DNA of 31,430 nt from Ruminococcaceae bacterium UBA5450 (GTDB lineage Bacteria > Bacillota > Clostridia > Oscillospirales > Acutalibacteraceae). The translations under genes were made by a program, and so were the position numbers. This document shows positions 9,016 through 16,653 of the stretch, in pieces. The first letter of the stretch is position 1. The number at the start of each line of letters is the position of its first letter. The stretch spans positions 3,010 to 34,439 of the forward strand of contig DIQY01000026.1 of assembly GCA_002424295.1 (NCBI GenBank), written 5' to 3'. Under the pieces are notes generated by a model. The model worked only from the letters and a program-made list of their open reading frames with translations. It was not told the origin of the DNA and made no database searches.

Positions 9016-9044
9016 TTTTCAAGTGCTGTAATCTGTAGTATAAT
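9016..9044 (+). promoter_or_regulatory. Sigma-A-type promoter of the second glycan operon
   Basis: TTTTCA (9016-9021) and TATAAT (9039-9044) are 17 bases apart, in the gap between the GT4 gene and the DPM1-like gene. The hexamers and spacing match the promoter at 371-399, which suggests similar strength and perhaps shared control of the two halves of the cluster. Confidence 0.55.
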
Positions 9045-9092
9045 AAAAATTTAGGAGAAATTGCGTCATCACGAGGAAAGGATGTTCTTAAT

Positions 9093-9806
9093 TTGCGAAC
9101 TCTGATTATCATTCCTGCCTATAACGAGTCCCAAAATATTGTCCGCGTTGTGGACAACCTGATTCAGAATTTTCCGCAATATGACTATGTAGTCATCAAT
9201 GACGGCAGTCATGACCAAACCGCTCAGATCTGCCGCGATCACGGCTATTGTTTAATTGATCAGCCAATCAATCTGGGGCTTGCCGGTGCATTTCAAACTG
9301 GAATGAAATATGCAATGCAGAATCATTACGATGCTGCGATCCAATTCGACGGCGACGGACAGCATCGTCCCGAATTTATCGGAGCCATGGAAGAAAAGAT
9401 CAAAGAAGGCTATGATGTTGTGATCGGCAGCCGTTTTGTCTCAGCAGAAAAGCCTAAAACTCTGCGGATGTTAGGGAACAATCTGATCGAAACTTTTATC
9501 CATATGACAACCCATAAAACGATCACCGACCCTACCAGCGGAATGCGAATGTTCAGCCGCCGGGTGATTCGAATTCTCGCAACTGAAATCAACGATGGCC
9601 CCGAACCGGATACAATTGCACATCTGATTCGCAGCGGCGCAAAAGTCTGCGAAGTACAGGTTAAAATGGATGACCGAATTGCTGGAGAAAGCTACCTGAA
9701 TCTGTCTCGGAGTATCCGTTACATGGCAACGATTTGTATCAGCATCGTCTTTATCGGATGGTTTCGGCAAAAAGTTGATCTTGGAAAAGAGGAGGTTCTC
9801 TCATGA
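9093..9806 (+). CDS. DPM1/DPG-like polyprenyl-phosphate glycosyltransferase (GT2)
   Basis: 237 residues, the compact length of dolichol-phosphate-mannose-synthase-like GT2 enzymes. It starts TLIIIPAYNESQNI, then VVINDGSHDQT, then NLGLAGAFQTGM, and IQFDGDGQH (DGDGQ at about 86-90), a combination typical of this subfamily, as is DPTSGMRMFSR. Such enzymes put hexose or an amino sugar on polyprenyl phosphate at the inner face. The lipid then feeds GT-C enzymes outside, so the two DUF2142 proteins are natural users. The start is a TTG; AGGAAAGGA at 9073-9081 lies about 11 bases upstream, and the ATG at 9082 is out of frame. Its stop overlaps the next start (ATGA). Confidence 0.85.
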   Translation: MRTLIIIPAYNESQNIVRVVDNLIQNFPQYDYVVINDGSHDQTAQICRDHGYCLIDQPINLGLAGAFQTGMKYAMQNHYDAAIQFDGDGQHRPEFIGAMEEKIKEGYDVVIGSRFVSAEKPKTLRMLGNNLIETFIHMTTHKTITDPTSGMRMFSRRVIRILATEINDGPEPDTIAHLIRSGAKVCEVQVKMDDRIAGESYLNLSRSIRYMATICISIVFIGWFRQKVDLGKEEVLS

Positions 9807-10183
9807 CAATCTGGTTTCGAATTCTGCTGTTTTTAGCTGCCATCCTTTCTCTTCAGCTTGTTTTACGAAATATTCGCAAATCAAAGCTCCTGATCTCCGA
9901 CAGCCTTTTCTGGATCTTCTTTTCCGCCATTTTGGTCATTCTGGCCATTTTCCCACAGATCGCTTATGTAGTCTCTGATTTATTGGGAATCCAATCTCCA
10001 GTAAATCTTGTCTATTTGGTCATTATTGCCCTTTTGATCTGGCGTGTTTTTAAACTGTATCTGCGCGTCTCTTCCATGGATACAAAATTAAAGGAGCTCG
10101 CACAGCGAATTGCGCTGAACGAAAACAAAGCTCTTTTTCAAAAAGAAAATATCTTTCCTAATAAAGGAGGTAGAACCTCTTGA
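9803..10183 (+). CDS. DUF2304 family small membrane protein
   Basis: 126 residues with three hydrophobic helices (about 4-20, 35-55 and 66-85) and a charged, helical C-terminal tail (about 88-112). DUF2304 proteins are repeatedly encoded beside DPM1-like GT2 genes and are thought to anchor or assist them, or to help flip the lipid-sugar product. The ATG overlaps the previous stop by 4 bases, and the strong site AAGAGGAGG lies just upstream, implying translational coupling and matched amounts. The gene also overlaps the next start by 4 bases. Confidence 0.8.
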   Translation: MTIWFRILLFLAAILSLQLVLRNIRKSKLLISDSLFWIFFSAILVILAIFPQIAYVVSDLLGIQSPVNLVYLVIIALLIWRVFKLYLRVSSMDTKLKELAQRIALNENKALFQKENIFPNKGGRTS

Positions 10184-11523
10184 AAAAAGTGATTACCTAC
10201 GGAACTTATGACCTGTTACATTATGGACACCTTGCTCTTTTAAAGCATGCCAAAGCATTAGGAGATTATTTAATCGTCGGCGTTACTTCTGATGCATTTG
10301 ACCGAAGCCGTGGAAAACTTAATGTAAAACAATCTACTGCAGAGCGAATCGAAGCGGTAAAAGCAACCGGTATTGCTGATAAAATCATTGTAGAAGAATA
10401 TGAAGGACAAAAAATCGACGACATTCAAAAATATAATGTAGATATTTTTACCGTTGGCTCAGATTGGGTCGGCAAATTTGATTATCTTAATAATTACTGC
10501 AAAGTTGTTTATTTACCTCGCACTGAGGGCATTAGCAGTACAAAATTGCGAACAAATGAAAATCCGATTATTCAGTTGGGAATAATCGGCGTTAATAGTC
10601 CTTCTGCTCGTTTTTTTGAAGAAAGCCTTTTTGTAAATGGAATTCACATATCAGGGGCTTACGACCCAGATTCAGCTAAAGCACAAAAGTTTTGTCAGAA
10701 TTATGATTTAAAAACATATTTAACCCTAAACACTCTATTTGCAGACTGTGATGCTGTCTTTATTAACCTTCCCATCAATCGCCATCAAAACATTATTATA
10801 AAAAGTCTTGAGTCTGACTGTCATGTGATTTGCGACGCACCGGCTTTTCTTTCATCAGAAGACGCAAAAAAAGCATTTGAATTTGCTGCTCAAAAGAATT
10901 TGGTTCTCTTTGAAGGGATCAAAACTCTTTTTTTCCCTGCCTTTCAGCATTTATTATTGCTTGTCCGGAGTGGCTTGATTGGAAACATTAAAAATATCGA
11001 TGTTTCCTGTAGTCAAATTCCAAATTCTATAGAGACAATTCAGCAAGATCCTTATCAGGGTAGCTTTTATGATTGGGGAGCTACCGCACTTTTACCTATC
11101 ATCAAAATTTTAGGAACAGATTATAAAAACTGTAATTTATACAATTTCGAACAAAATCATTTCAGCTATTTAACTTGCGGACTTCTGGAATATCCTTCCG
11201 CAATCGGAACTTTTAAAGCCGGAAAGGGGATCAAAACAGAAGGCAGTCTAATCATCACAGGAGAAAAGGGTTATATTTATGTACCTGCTCCTTGGTGGAA
11301 GCCAGATTATTTTGAGGTAAGATATGAAGATTTACGAGCTACTCGAAAGTATTTTTATAAATATGAGGGTGAAGGAATCCGCTATGAAATTCTTGAATTC
11401 TTAAAAATGATAAATACCGGAATGCTCAATAATTATAAATATCCTCAAGAGGAAATTTTGAAGATTGCACAGATCATAGAACAATTTTCTTCTCCCAATA
11501 CAAAAGCCATACAGAAAGGATAA
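10180..11523 (+). CDS. TagD-like cytidylyltransferase fused to a Gfo/Idh/MocA-like domain
   Basis: 447 residues in two domains. Residues 1-125 closely follow glycerol-3-phosphate cytidylyltransferase (TagD): VITYGTYDLLHYGH with the HxGH nucleotide motif at 14-17, GDYLIVGVTSD, FTVGSDWVGKFDYL, and RTEGISSTKLR at 114-124. From about 131 a Rossmann domain begins (LGIIGVNS), then the Gfo/Idh/MocA pattern: HVICDAPAFLSSEDA, EGIKTLFFPAFQHLLLLVRSGLIG and YDWGATALLPIIKILG. In place of the family's Glu-Lys-Pro motif the protein has Asp-Ala-Pro (219-221), so the catalytic lysine appears to be missing and redox activity is uncertain. The first half probably makes a CDP-alcohol such as CDP-glycerol. The second may modify or bind it. 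The ATG overlaps the preceding stop by 4 bases. The AT content looks higher than in the genes before it. Confidence 0.85.
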   Translation: MKKVITYGTYDLLHYGHLALLKHAKALGDYLIVGVTSDAFDRSRGKLNVKQSTAERIEAVKATGIADKIIVEEYEGQKIDDIQKYNVDIFTVGSDWVGKFDYLNNYCKVVYLPRTEGISSTKLRTNENPIIQLGIIGVNSPSARFFEESLFVNGIHISGAYDPDSAKAQKFCQNYDLKTYLTLNTLFADCDAVFINLPINRHQNIIIKSLESDCHVICDAPAFLSSEDAKKAFEFAAQKNLVLFEGIKTLFFPAFQHLLLLVRSGLIGNIKNIDVSCSQIPNSIETIQQDPYQGSFYDWGATALLPIIKILGTDYKNCNLYNFEQNHFSYLTCGLLEYPSAIGTFKAGKGIKTEGSLIITGEKGYIYVPAPWWKPDYFEVRYEDLRATRKYFYKYEGEGIRYEILEFLKMINTGMLNNYKYPQEEILKIAQIIEQFSSPNTKAIQKG

Positions 11524-11528
11524 ATAAA

Positions 11529-12596
11529 ATGTATTACGTAAATCCAAATATCAAAAATACCGTTCGTGTTTTTCCTCCACAAGATCGTTATTCATATCAT
11601 CGCTATGATATGAACGAAAATCCAGAGGGACTTCCAAAAGAGTTTGTCGACTCTGTCCTCCATGAAATCACTCCTGAATTTTTATCCATATATCCGGAAC
11701 CGGACCGCTTTCTCAATAAATATGCTTCTTATATTGGAGCGAATTATGAAAATGTCCTTACTACCAATGGATCTGACATGGCTATTCGCTATGTATTAGA
11801 AACCTTTGGAGAACCCGGAAAAAATGTTGTTACTGTAACCCCTTCTTTTGAGATGTACTGGGTCAACTGCAGCATTCTTGGATTACACCATAAACCAGTT
11901 TCTTATGGTCCAGATCTTACCATTAACATTGATTCCATTTTAAAAGCGATCGACGATGACACTAGAATTGTCGTTTTACTGAATCCAAATAATCCTGTTG
12001 GAAATGTCTATACAGATGAAGAACTTCAAAAAGTAATTGACCGAGCAGAAAAAGTTGGTGCTATTGTAATTATTGATGAGGCATATTATTATTTCTACGA
12101 TCATTCTTTTATTCGTTATGCACTCACCAAAAAAAATGTAATCGTTTTTCGTACTTTTTCAAAATTATTTTCTCTTGCTGCTTGCCGTTTAGGTGTTATT
12201 ATTAGCAATCCAGAGATTGTTCACGAAATCAAAAATGGGCGTCTTACTTTTGATACCAACGCAATAGCACTACTTTTCGCAGAACGAATTCTTGATCACC
12301 CGGACATGATTGACCAGCTCATTAAAACTGAAAAGGAAGGAAAAGCTTACATTCTTGAAAAGCTACATGAAAATGGATATTCTGCACGTGACTGCCGCGG
12401 AAACTTTATTTTTGTAGAACCAAAACATTCTGCTGCCATTGTCGAAAAAGAATTAAGAGAACAGAAAAAAGTTCTGGTTAAATCCTTTGGAAATGATCTT
12501 CTAAAAAAATATTTGCGGGTCTCTGTTGGCTCTAAAAACTCTATGGGCTTTTTCTTAAAAGCATTCCTAGAAGTTGATGGAAATAAGAGTTTATAA
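11529..12596 (+). CDS. HisC/CobD-like PLP-dependent aminotransferase or decarboxylase
   Basis: 355 residues, fold-type I class I/II aminotransferase of the histidinol-phosphate aminotransferase/CobD branch. Visible features are DMNENPEG near the N-terminus, TTNGSDMAIR (phosphate-binding Ser), LLNPNNPVGNVY at about 150-161, DEAYYYF from 183, and TFSKLFSLAACRLG, whose Lys212 is the expected Schiff-base lysine and Arg220 a substrate/PLP contact. No his genes are nearby, so histidine synthesis is unlikely. With a cytidylyltransferase before it and LicD after it, it could aminate a phospho- or CDP-linked keto-alcohol. Alternatively it could decarboxylate a phospho-amino acid, as CobD does, to give an amino-alcohol phosphate. 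It starts 5 bases after the previous stop. Sequence alone does not separate the two reactions. Confidence 0.82.
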   Translation: MYYVNPNIKNTVRVFPPQDRYSYHRYDMNENPEGLPKEFVDSVLHEITPEFLSIYPEPDRFLNKYASYIGANYENVLTTNGSDMAIRYVLETFGEPGKNVVTVTPSFEMYWVNCSILGLHHKPVSYGPDLTINIDSILKAIDDDTRIVVLLNPNNPVGNVYTDEELQKVIDRAEKVGAIVIIDEAYYYFYDHSFIRYALTKKNVIVFRTFSKLFSLAACRLGVIISNPEIVHEIKNGRLTFDTNAIALLFAERILDHPDMIDQLIKTEKEGKAYILEKLHENGYSARDCRGNFIFVEPKHSAAIVEKELREQKKVLVKSFGNDLLKKYLRVSVGSKNSMGFFLKAFLEVDGNKSL

Positions 12597-12607
12597 TAAA
12601 AACAGTT

Positions 12608-12640
12608 AAGAAAAGATTAGTAATTGACTTTTCTTTTTTT
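12608..12640 (+). terminator. Weak intra-operon terminator-like hairpin
   Basis: AAGAAAAG (12608-12615) pairs with CTTTTCTT (12628-12635) across a 12-base loop and is followed by five more T. The stem is A/T-rich, so read-through is likely. It may reduce expression of the second licD relative to the PLP gene. Confidence 0.4.
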
Positions 12641-12660
12641 AATTATAGGAGAGAAAATAA

Positions 12661-13518
12661 ATGGCTTACCTTCAGTATGATCCACTTGTTCTAGAACAAA
12701 TTCAAAAGATAGAATTGGAAATTTTAGCTGAATTTGTACGAATATGTAATAAATATTCATTAGATTATTTTTTAAATTATGGAACACTCTTAGGAGCTAT
12801 TCGTCATAAAGGATTTATTCCGTGGGACGATGATGTGGATGTTTGTATGCCAAGAAAAGATTACGAGCAATTTTTAAAAATTTCAGAAAAAGAATTTAAT
12901 GGAAAATTTAAGCTTTCTGGTCCAGATGTTAAAAATCATTATTATAATCTAATTTTAAATATCAGCAAAGTGGGAACACGTTTTTGCACTTCTTATGATC
13001 ATGGGAATTATCATATCGGTATTTTCATTGAAATTTATCCTTATGACAGTCTAGCTGAGAATTTAAAGGAACGTAAACGTCAGATTCGCAAAACTGCTTT
13101 TTTTCAACAATTATATCTTGTATATAATGTGGATTTTCTAAAAAATAGTGTTTCAAAAACGGCAAAAAACTTTTTTCCGCGACTTGTAAGTTATATTGTA
13201 CATATCTTACTCCATCTCTTCCATGTGCATGAAGATTGGATTATTCGCAAACATCACGAAGCGTCTACAGCATATAATGGAAAAAGTTCTATATTAGCAC
13301 AATTTGTGGCTGGTGTTGTTGAGGAAGGTTCTCTCCAATTTAATGATCTTTATCCTCTACGTGAAGTTCCTTTTGAAAACATTATGGTCAAAATACCAAA
13401 TCAGTATGATAAATTATTACGTTCTTTGTATGGAGATTATATGCAACTCCCTCCAGAAGATCAACGACAAAATCATTATCCTTATTTATTAGAGTTTCAT
13501 GATGGCATAGATAACTGA
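12661..13518 (+). CDS. LicD family phosphotransferase, copy 2
   Basis: 285 residues. The core motif GTLLGAIRHKGFIPWDDDVD lies at residues 41-60 and is followed by VCMPRKDYEQF; the C-terminus carries the LYGDYMQLPPEDQRQNHYP block usual in LicD. It is clearly homologous to the product of 4487-5350, but the genes are too different to be a recent duplication, and this one is visibly more AT-rich. AGGAG at 12647-12651 is 9 bases upstream of the ATG. As the last gene of the module with the cytidylyltransferase fusion and the PLP enzyme, it is the best candidate to transfer the phospho-alcohol they make. A strong terminator follows. Confidence 0.87.
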   Translation: MAYLQYDPLVLEQIQKIELEILAEFVRICNKYSLDYFLNYGTLLGAIRHKGFIPWDDDVDVCMPRKDYEQFLKISEKEFNGKFKLSGPDVKNHYYNLILNISKVGTRFCTSYDHGNYHIGIFIEIYPYDSLAENLKERKRQIRKTAFFQQLYLVYNVDFLKNSVSKTAKNFFPRLVSYIVHILLHLFHVHEDWIIRKHHEASTAYNGKSSILAQFVAGVVEEGSLQFNDLYPLREVPFENIMVKIPNQYDKLLRSLYGDYMQLPPEDQRQNHYPYLLEFHDGIDN

Positions 13519-13535
13519 TCTTTTATTTTGGTTTT

Positions 13536-13581
13536 AAAAAGCAGATAGAAACTATTTTATTAGTTTCTATCTGCTTTTTTT
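13536..13581. terminator. Strong bidirectional terminator between convergent genes
   Basis: A perfect 19-bp inverted repeat (13536-13554 and 13561-13579) with a 6-base loop has an A-run at its left edge and a T-run at its right. It can stop transcription from either side. It separates the glycan cluster (+) from the thioesterase gene (-), which ends at 13590. Confidence 0.92.
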
Positions 13582-13589
13582 ATCATTCC

Positions 13590-14351
13590 TTATTTAATAA
13601 ACGCTGTAAAACCGATTTCTCCGTGATGAATTCCCTGTATCGCAAAACCGCCGTTATGTACTTCTCCAAAAAGTTCCAGTGTATCGCCAAGCTTACTTTC
13701 TTTCTGATAATTGATCTGCACATGATGGTAGTTTCGAAAAGTTTCCGGTAAAAAGTCTTCAATAATATCTCCGTAAATCGTATTGGTCAGATGTCCGTTA
13801 CGGTCAAGGTCACTATATCGAATTGGACGATCTCCCAGCTTCGGCATCTCTTCAAAGCGCAGCCGTTCAGGACGTTCCTTCTTTTCTGCCTGCAGCGGAC
13901 AGAATATCCGGTATTGATAAATTTTGTCCGGCCTTAATGGCTTATGTTCCACAAAATCCACGACTACACTCACCTGTAAAATTCGGACAATTTCTTTTCC
14001 CTCTGATTGAAAAGAAAACTCCCGATAAAACTGAACGCCGCTTGTTCCCAAAGGGCGTGTTACGATTGTCAGTTGTTCGTTGCGCTGCGGCAGGCGGTGA
14101 ATCGTCACCTGATTTGTTGTGATCAAAAAAGCTTTCTGCTCTTTCATCAACCATTCATAGCCCATGCCGATTCCATCCATATGCTCTTCTCCAGTTTCCT
14201 GCTCCATCCGCAGTAAAGCTGAAAGCCGAATATTTCCGGCGGCACCGATTTGATAGCTTGCTACCCGTGCCTTTCGTTCAAACTTGGCAACAGCGATCCC
14301 TGTTTTCGGGTTTACATATGGATCTGCTTTTTTGATCTCTTCATCCGTCAT
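13590..14351 (-). CDS. Acyl-[acyl-carrier-protein] thioesterase
   Basis: 253 residues of the FatA/FatB-type double hot-dog family. It hydrolyses acyl-ACP to free fatty acid in the cytoplasm. The N-terminal half has the RMEQETGEEHMDGIGMGYEWL block and the substrate-entry region. The second half has YSDLDRNGHLTNTIYGD, where Asn185 and His187 match the Asn-x-His of the catalytic site in plant FatB (DLDxNxHxxN). I place the start at 14351, because GGAGG (14360-14364 on the complement) is 8 bases upstream. The ATG at 14375 would lie upstream of that site. It is downstream of serS, separated by a hairpin, and may be a unit of its own or served by read-through. Confidence 0.88.
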   Translation of the reverse strand: MTDEEIKKADPYVNPKTGIAVAKFERKARVASYQIGAAGNIRLSALLRMEQETGEEHMDGIGMGYEWLMKEQKAFLITTNQVTIHRLPQRNEQLTIVTRPLGTSGVQFYREFSFQSEGKEIVRILQVSVVVDFVEHKPLRPDKIYQYRIFCPLQAEKKERPERLRFEEMPKLGDRPIRYSDLDRNGHLTNTIYGDIIEDFLPETFRNYHHVQINYQKESKLGDTLELFGEVHNGGFAIQGIHHGEIGFTAFIK

Positions 14352-14383
14352 CTGAAAGACCTCCCTCTTTTGCAAATTTTAAG

Positions 14384-14436
14384 ACAGGGAATCCTTAGAA
14401 AGACAGCTCATTTCTGTCCTCTCAAGGATTCCCTGT
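14384..14436 (-). terminator. Long hairpin after serS
   Basis: A perfect 13-bp repeat (14384-14396 with 14424-14436) encloses a 27-base loop that can itself pair through GACAG and CTGTC. On the - strand the tail is only moderately U-rich; on the + strand a T6 run follows 6 bases later. It most likely ends or attenuates serS transcripts before the thioesterase gene. Confidence 0.6.
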
Positions 14437-14457
14437 TCCTGATTTTTTGTTCGAATC

Positions 14458-15747
14458 TTATTTAATCGGCTTTAATACTTCGATTCCGCCCATATACGGC
14501 CGCAAAACTTCCGGCACAATAACAGAACCATCTGCCTGCTGATTTTGCTCTACGATTGCGGGCAGCAACCGGGAAGTTGCCAATCCGGAAGCGTTGAGTG
14601 TATGAACAAAATGCAGTTTTTTGTCTTTGCCGCGATATTTGATGTTTCCGCGACGCGCTTGATAGGTTCTTGCGTTAGAAGCCGAAGAAACTTCCTTATA
14701 AATTTCCATCGAAGGAATCCAAACTTCGATATCATAGGTGCGCGCCATGCTGAACGAGCAGTCTCCCGCTGCCAAACGGGACAAGCGATAGTGAAGACCC
14801 AGTTCCTGCACAAGACGCTCCGCTTTGCCTACTAGTTCTTTGAATGCTGCATCGCTGCGATCTTCGGTTGTATACTGCACCATTTCAACTTTATTGAACT
14901 GATGCCCGCGGATCATTCCGCGTTCCTCGCTGCGATAAGAGCCTGCTTCACGGCGATAGCAGGGAGTATAGGCAATATATTTATGTGGCAACTCGTCTTC
15001 TGTTAAAATCTCATCACGATGGAGATTCACGAGCGCTGTTTCGGCTGTTGGCAGCAAGAATTTTTTATCCGTGCTGGTGGGGTTTGCAATCCAGTAATCC
15101 TCGTCTACAAACTTTGGAAACTGTCCTGCTACATATCCGCATTCATATTTGAGCATGTGCGGCGGAAGAATCAATTCATATCCATCCGAAATATGCTCAT
15201 TAATAAAGAAATTAAGCAGCGCCCATTCCAATCTAGAACCCATGCCGCGATAAATCCATGCACCGTTTCCAGCAAGCTTTGCCCCACGGGGATAGTCGAT
15301 CAGGCCAAGATTCTCACAGAGAGTCACATGATCTTTTGCTTTAAAATCAAAAACCGGTTTTTCTTTAAAATAATGATCCGGAATGTTCTGCTCTTTTCCG
15401 CCGGCCTGTACATCTTCATCCGGAAGGTTCGGCAAGGACAGCATTTTGGTTTTCTGGGCTCCTTCTATCTCAACAAGCTTTGCGTTCTGCTCTTTCACTT
15501 CTTCCGAAAGCAGCTTCATTTTCTTCAGCACTTCAGAAGTATCTCCGCCTGCTTTTTTAATCTTCGGAACCTCTTTAGAAGCCGCATTCTGCTCCGCCTT
15601 TTTTGTCTCGACTGCACCGGTCAACTCGCGGCGCTTTTCATCGAGGGCAAGAATTTCATCAATCACATTGTCCAGATTCATTTCTCTTTTCTGGATTGCC
15701 TTTTTTACATAGTCAGGGTTTTCCCGAATCAATTTGATATCCAGCAT
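14458..15747 (-). CDS. serS: Seryl-tRNA synthetase
   Basis: 429 residues, the usual length. It charges tRNA-Ser (and tRNA-Sec) with serine. An N-terminal helical arm (about 30-105, rich in Lys/Glu heptads) binds the tRNA extra arm, and the class II catalytic core follows. Motif 2 is seen as YTPCYRREAGSYRSEERGMI and motif 3 as LNASGLATSRLLPAIVEQ. Several normally steady positions differ from common bacterial SerRS: SSASN instead of SSCSN, CYRREAG instead of CFRSEAG, and an end reading VPEVLRPYMGG. AAAGGAG lies just upstream of the ATG. It follows parB by 65 bases with no space for a T-box leader, so it is probably co-transcribed with soj-parB. Confidence 0.93.
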   Translation of the reverse strand: MLDIKLIRENPDYVKKAIQKREMNLDNVIDEILALDEKRRELTGAVETKKAEQNAASKEVPKIKKAGGDTSEVLKKMKLLSEEVKEQNAKLVEIEGAQKTKMLSLPNLPDEDVQAGGKEQNIPDHYFKEKPVFDFKAKDHVTLCENLGLIDYPRGAKLAGNGAWIYRGMGSRLEWALLNFFINEHISDGYELILPPHMLKYECGYVAGQFPKFVDEDYWIANPTSTDKKFLLPTAETALVNLHRDEILTEDELPHKYIAYTPCYRREAGSYRSEERGMIRGHQFNKVEMVQYTTEDRSDAAFKELVGKAERLVQELGLHYRLSRLAAGDCSFSMARTYDIEVWIPSMEIYKEVSSASNARTYQARRGNIKYRGKDKKLHFVHTLNASGLATSRLLPAIVEQNQQADGSVIVPEVLRPYMGGIEVLKPIK

Positions 15748-15812
15748 GGTTTGCTAACTCCTTTTATCGTTTACTCATTACAGTTTTTCCCATTTTTTAT
15801 GAAATTAAGCAC

Positions 15813-16649
15813 TTATTCTTCAAACATTCGCAAAAGATTTTTTAAATCTTCTTCATTGCGGAATTCAATCTGTAAAAATCCCTTTCCACGGGTTCCACTT
15901 ACCTTTACTCTGCGCCCTAACTGCTCATGCAGAGAAAGTGCAACCTCTTCGTAATAAGGATTTTTCTTCTTTAAATTTGTCTTTGACGTAGAACTCTTTG
16001 CAAGCTTTTCTAAATCACGAACCGTAATTTCTTCTTTAAGACAGCGTTTTGCAAGAGAAATCTGTAATTCTTTTGGAAATGCCAGAAGCGCTCTTCCCTG
16101 TCCTGCTGAAAGGCTGCCGTCACTAATCAGCTTTTGAATTTCCTGCGGCAGAGATAAAAGCCGCAGCGCATTGGCAACCGCCGGGCGGGAACGTCCGACT
16201 GTTTTTGCGACACTCTCCTGGGTATAACCATATGAATCCATCAAAGACTGATAACCCTTTGCTTCTTCCAGCGGATTCAGGTCTTCCCTCTGCAGATTTT
16301 CGATCAATGCAAGCTGCATTACCTCTTCATCAGAGAGGTCTCGCACCAGCGCCGGAACCGTCTGCACCCCCGCCATACGGGCTGCTCTCCAACGGCGTTC
16401 TCCGGCGACAATTTGATAGCCACCCCCCTCTAAAAGCGGCCGCACAAGAAGTGGCTGTAAAATGCCATGCTGTGAAATGGAATCCGCCAAATCGGCAAGT
16501 GCCTCTTCGTCAAAATCCTTTCTCGGCTGATTTCGGTTCGGTTCCAACTCGCTCAGCTTCAACTCGATTGACCGTGGGCCCGCCTCAATATCATTCTCAG
16601 CAAAGATTGCATCCAAGCCTTTTCCCAATCCGCGCTTTTTCTCTTTCAA
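15813..16649 (-). CDS. parB: Chromosome-partitioning protein ParB (Spo0J)
   Basis: 278 residues. ParB binds parS, uses CTP to clamp and slide on DNA, and works with Soj in origin segregation. The order is a basic RGLGKGLDAIF start, the CTP-binding domain with GERRWRAARMAG (83-94), ALIENLQREDLNPLEEA, a helix-turn-helix (about 142-163), and a C-terminal dimer domain. The start codon is TTG, with GGAGGGG just upstream, 4 bases after the soj stop, so the pair is coupled. Two parS matches lie nearby, at 17535-17550 and 19681-19696. Confidence 0.95.
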   Translation of the reverse strand: MKEKKRGLGKGLDAIFAENDIEAGPRSIELKLSELEPNRNQPRKDFDEEALADLADSISQHGILQPLLVRPLLEGGGYQIVAGERRWRAARMAGVQTVPALVRDLSDEEVMQLALIENLQREDLNPLEEAKGYQSLMDSYGYTQESVAKTVGRSRPAVANALRLLSLPQEIQKLISDGSLSAGQGRALLAFPKELQISLAKRCLKEEITVRDLEKLAKSSTSKTNLKKKNPYYEEVALSLHEQLGRRVKVSGTRGKGFLQIEFRNEEDLKNLLRMFEE

Positions 16650-16653
16650 TACT

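Noticed and set aside
15748..15812. T-box leader for serS
   Set aside because: Only 65 bases separate parB from serS, and no specifier-stem or antiterminator sequence is visible.
15019..15954. 311-codon open frame on the + strand opposite serS/parB
   Set aside because: It is antisense to two clear genes, its product has no recognisable domain, and its composition is that of a mirrored coding frame.
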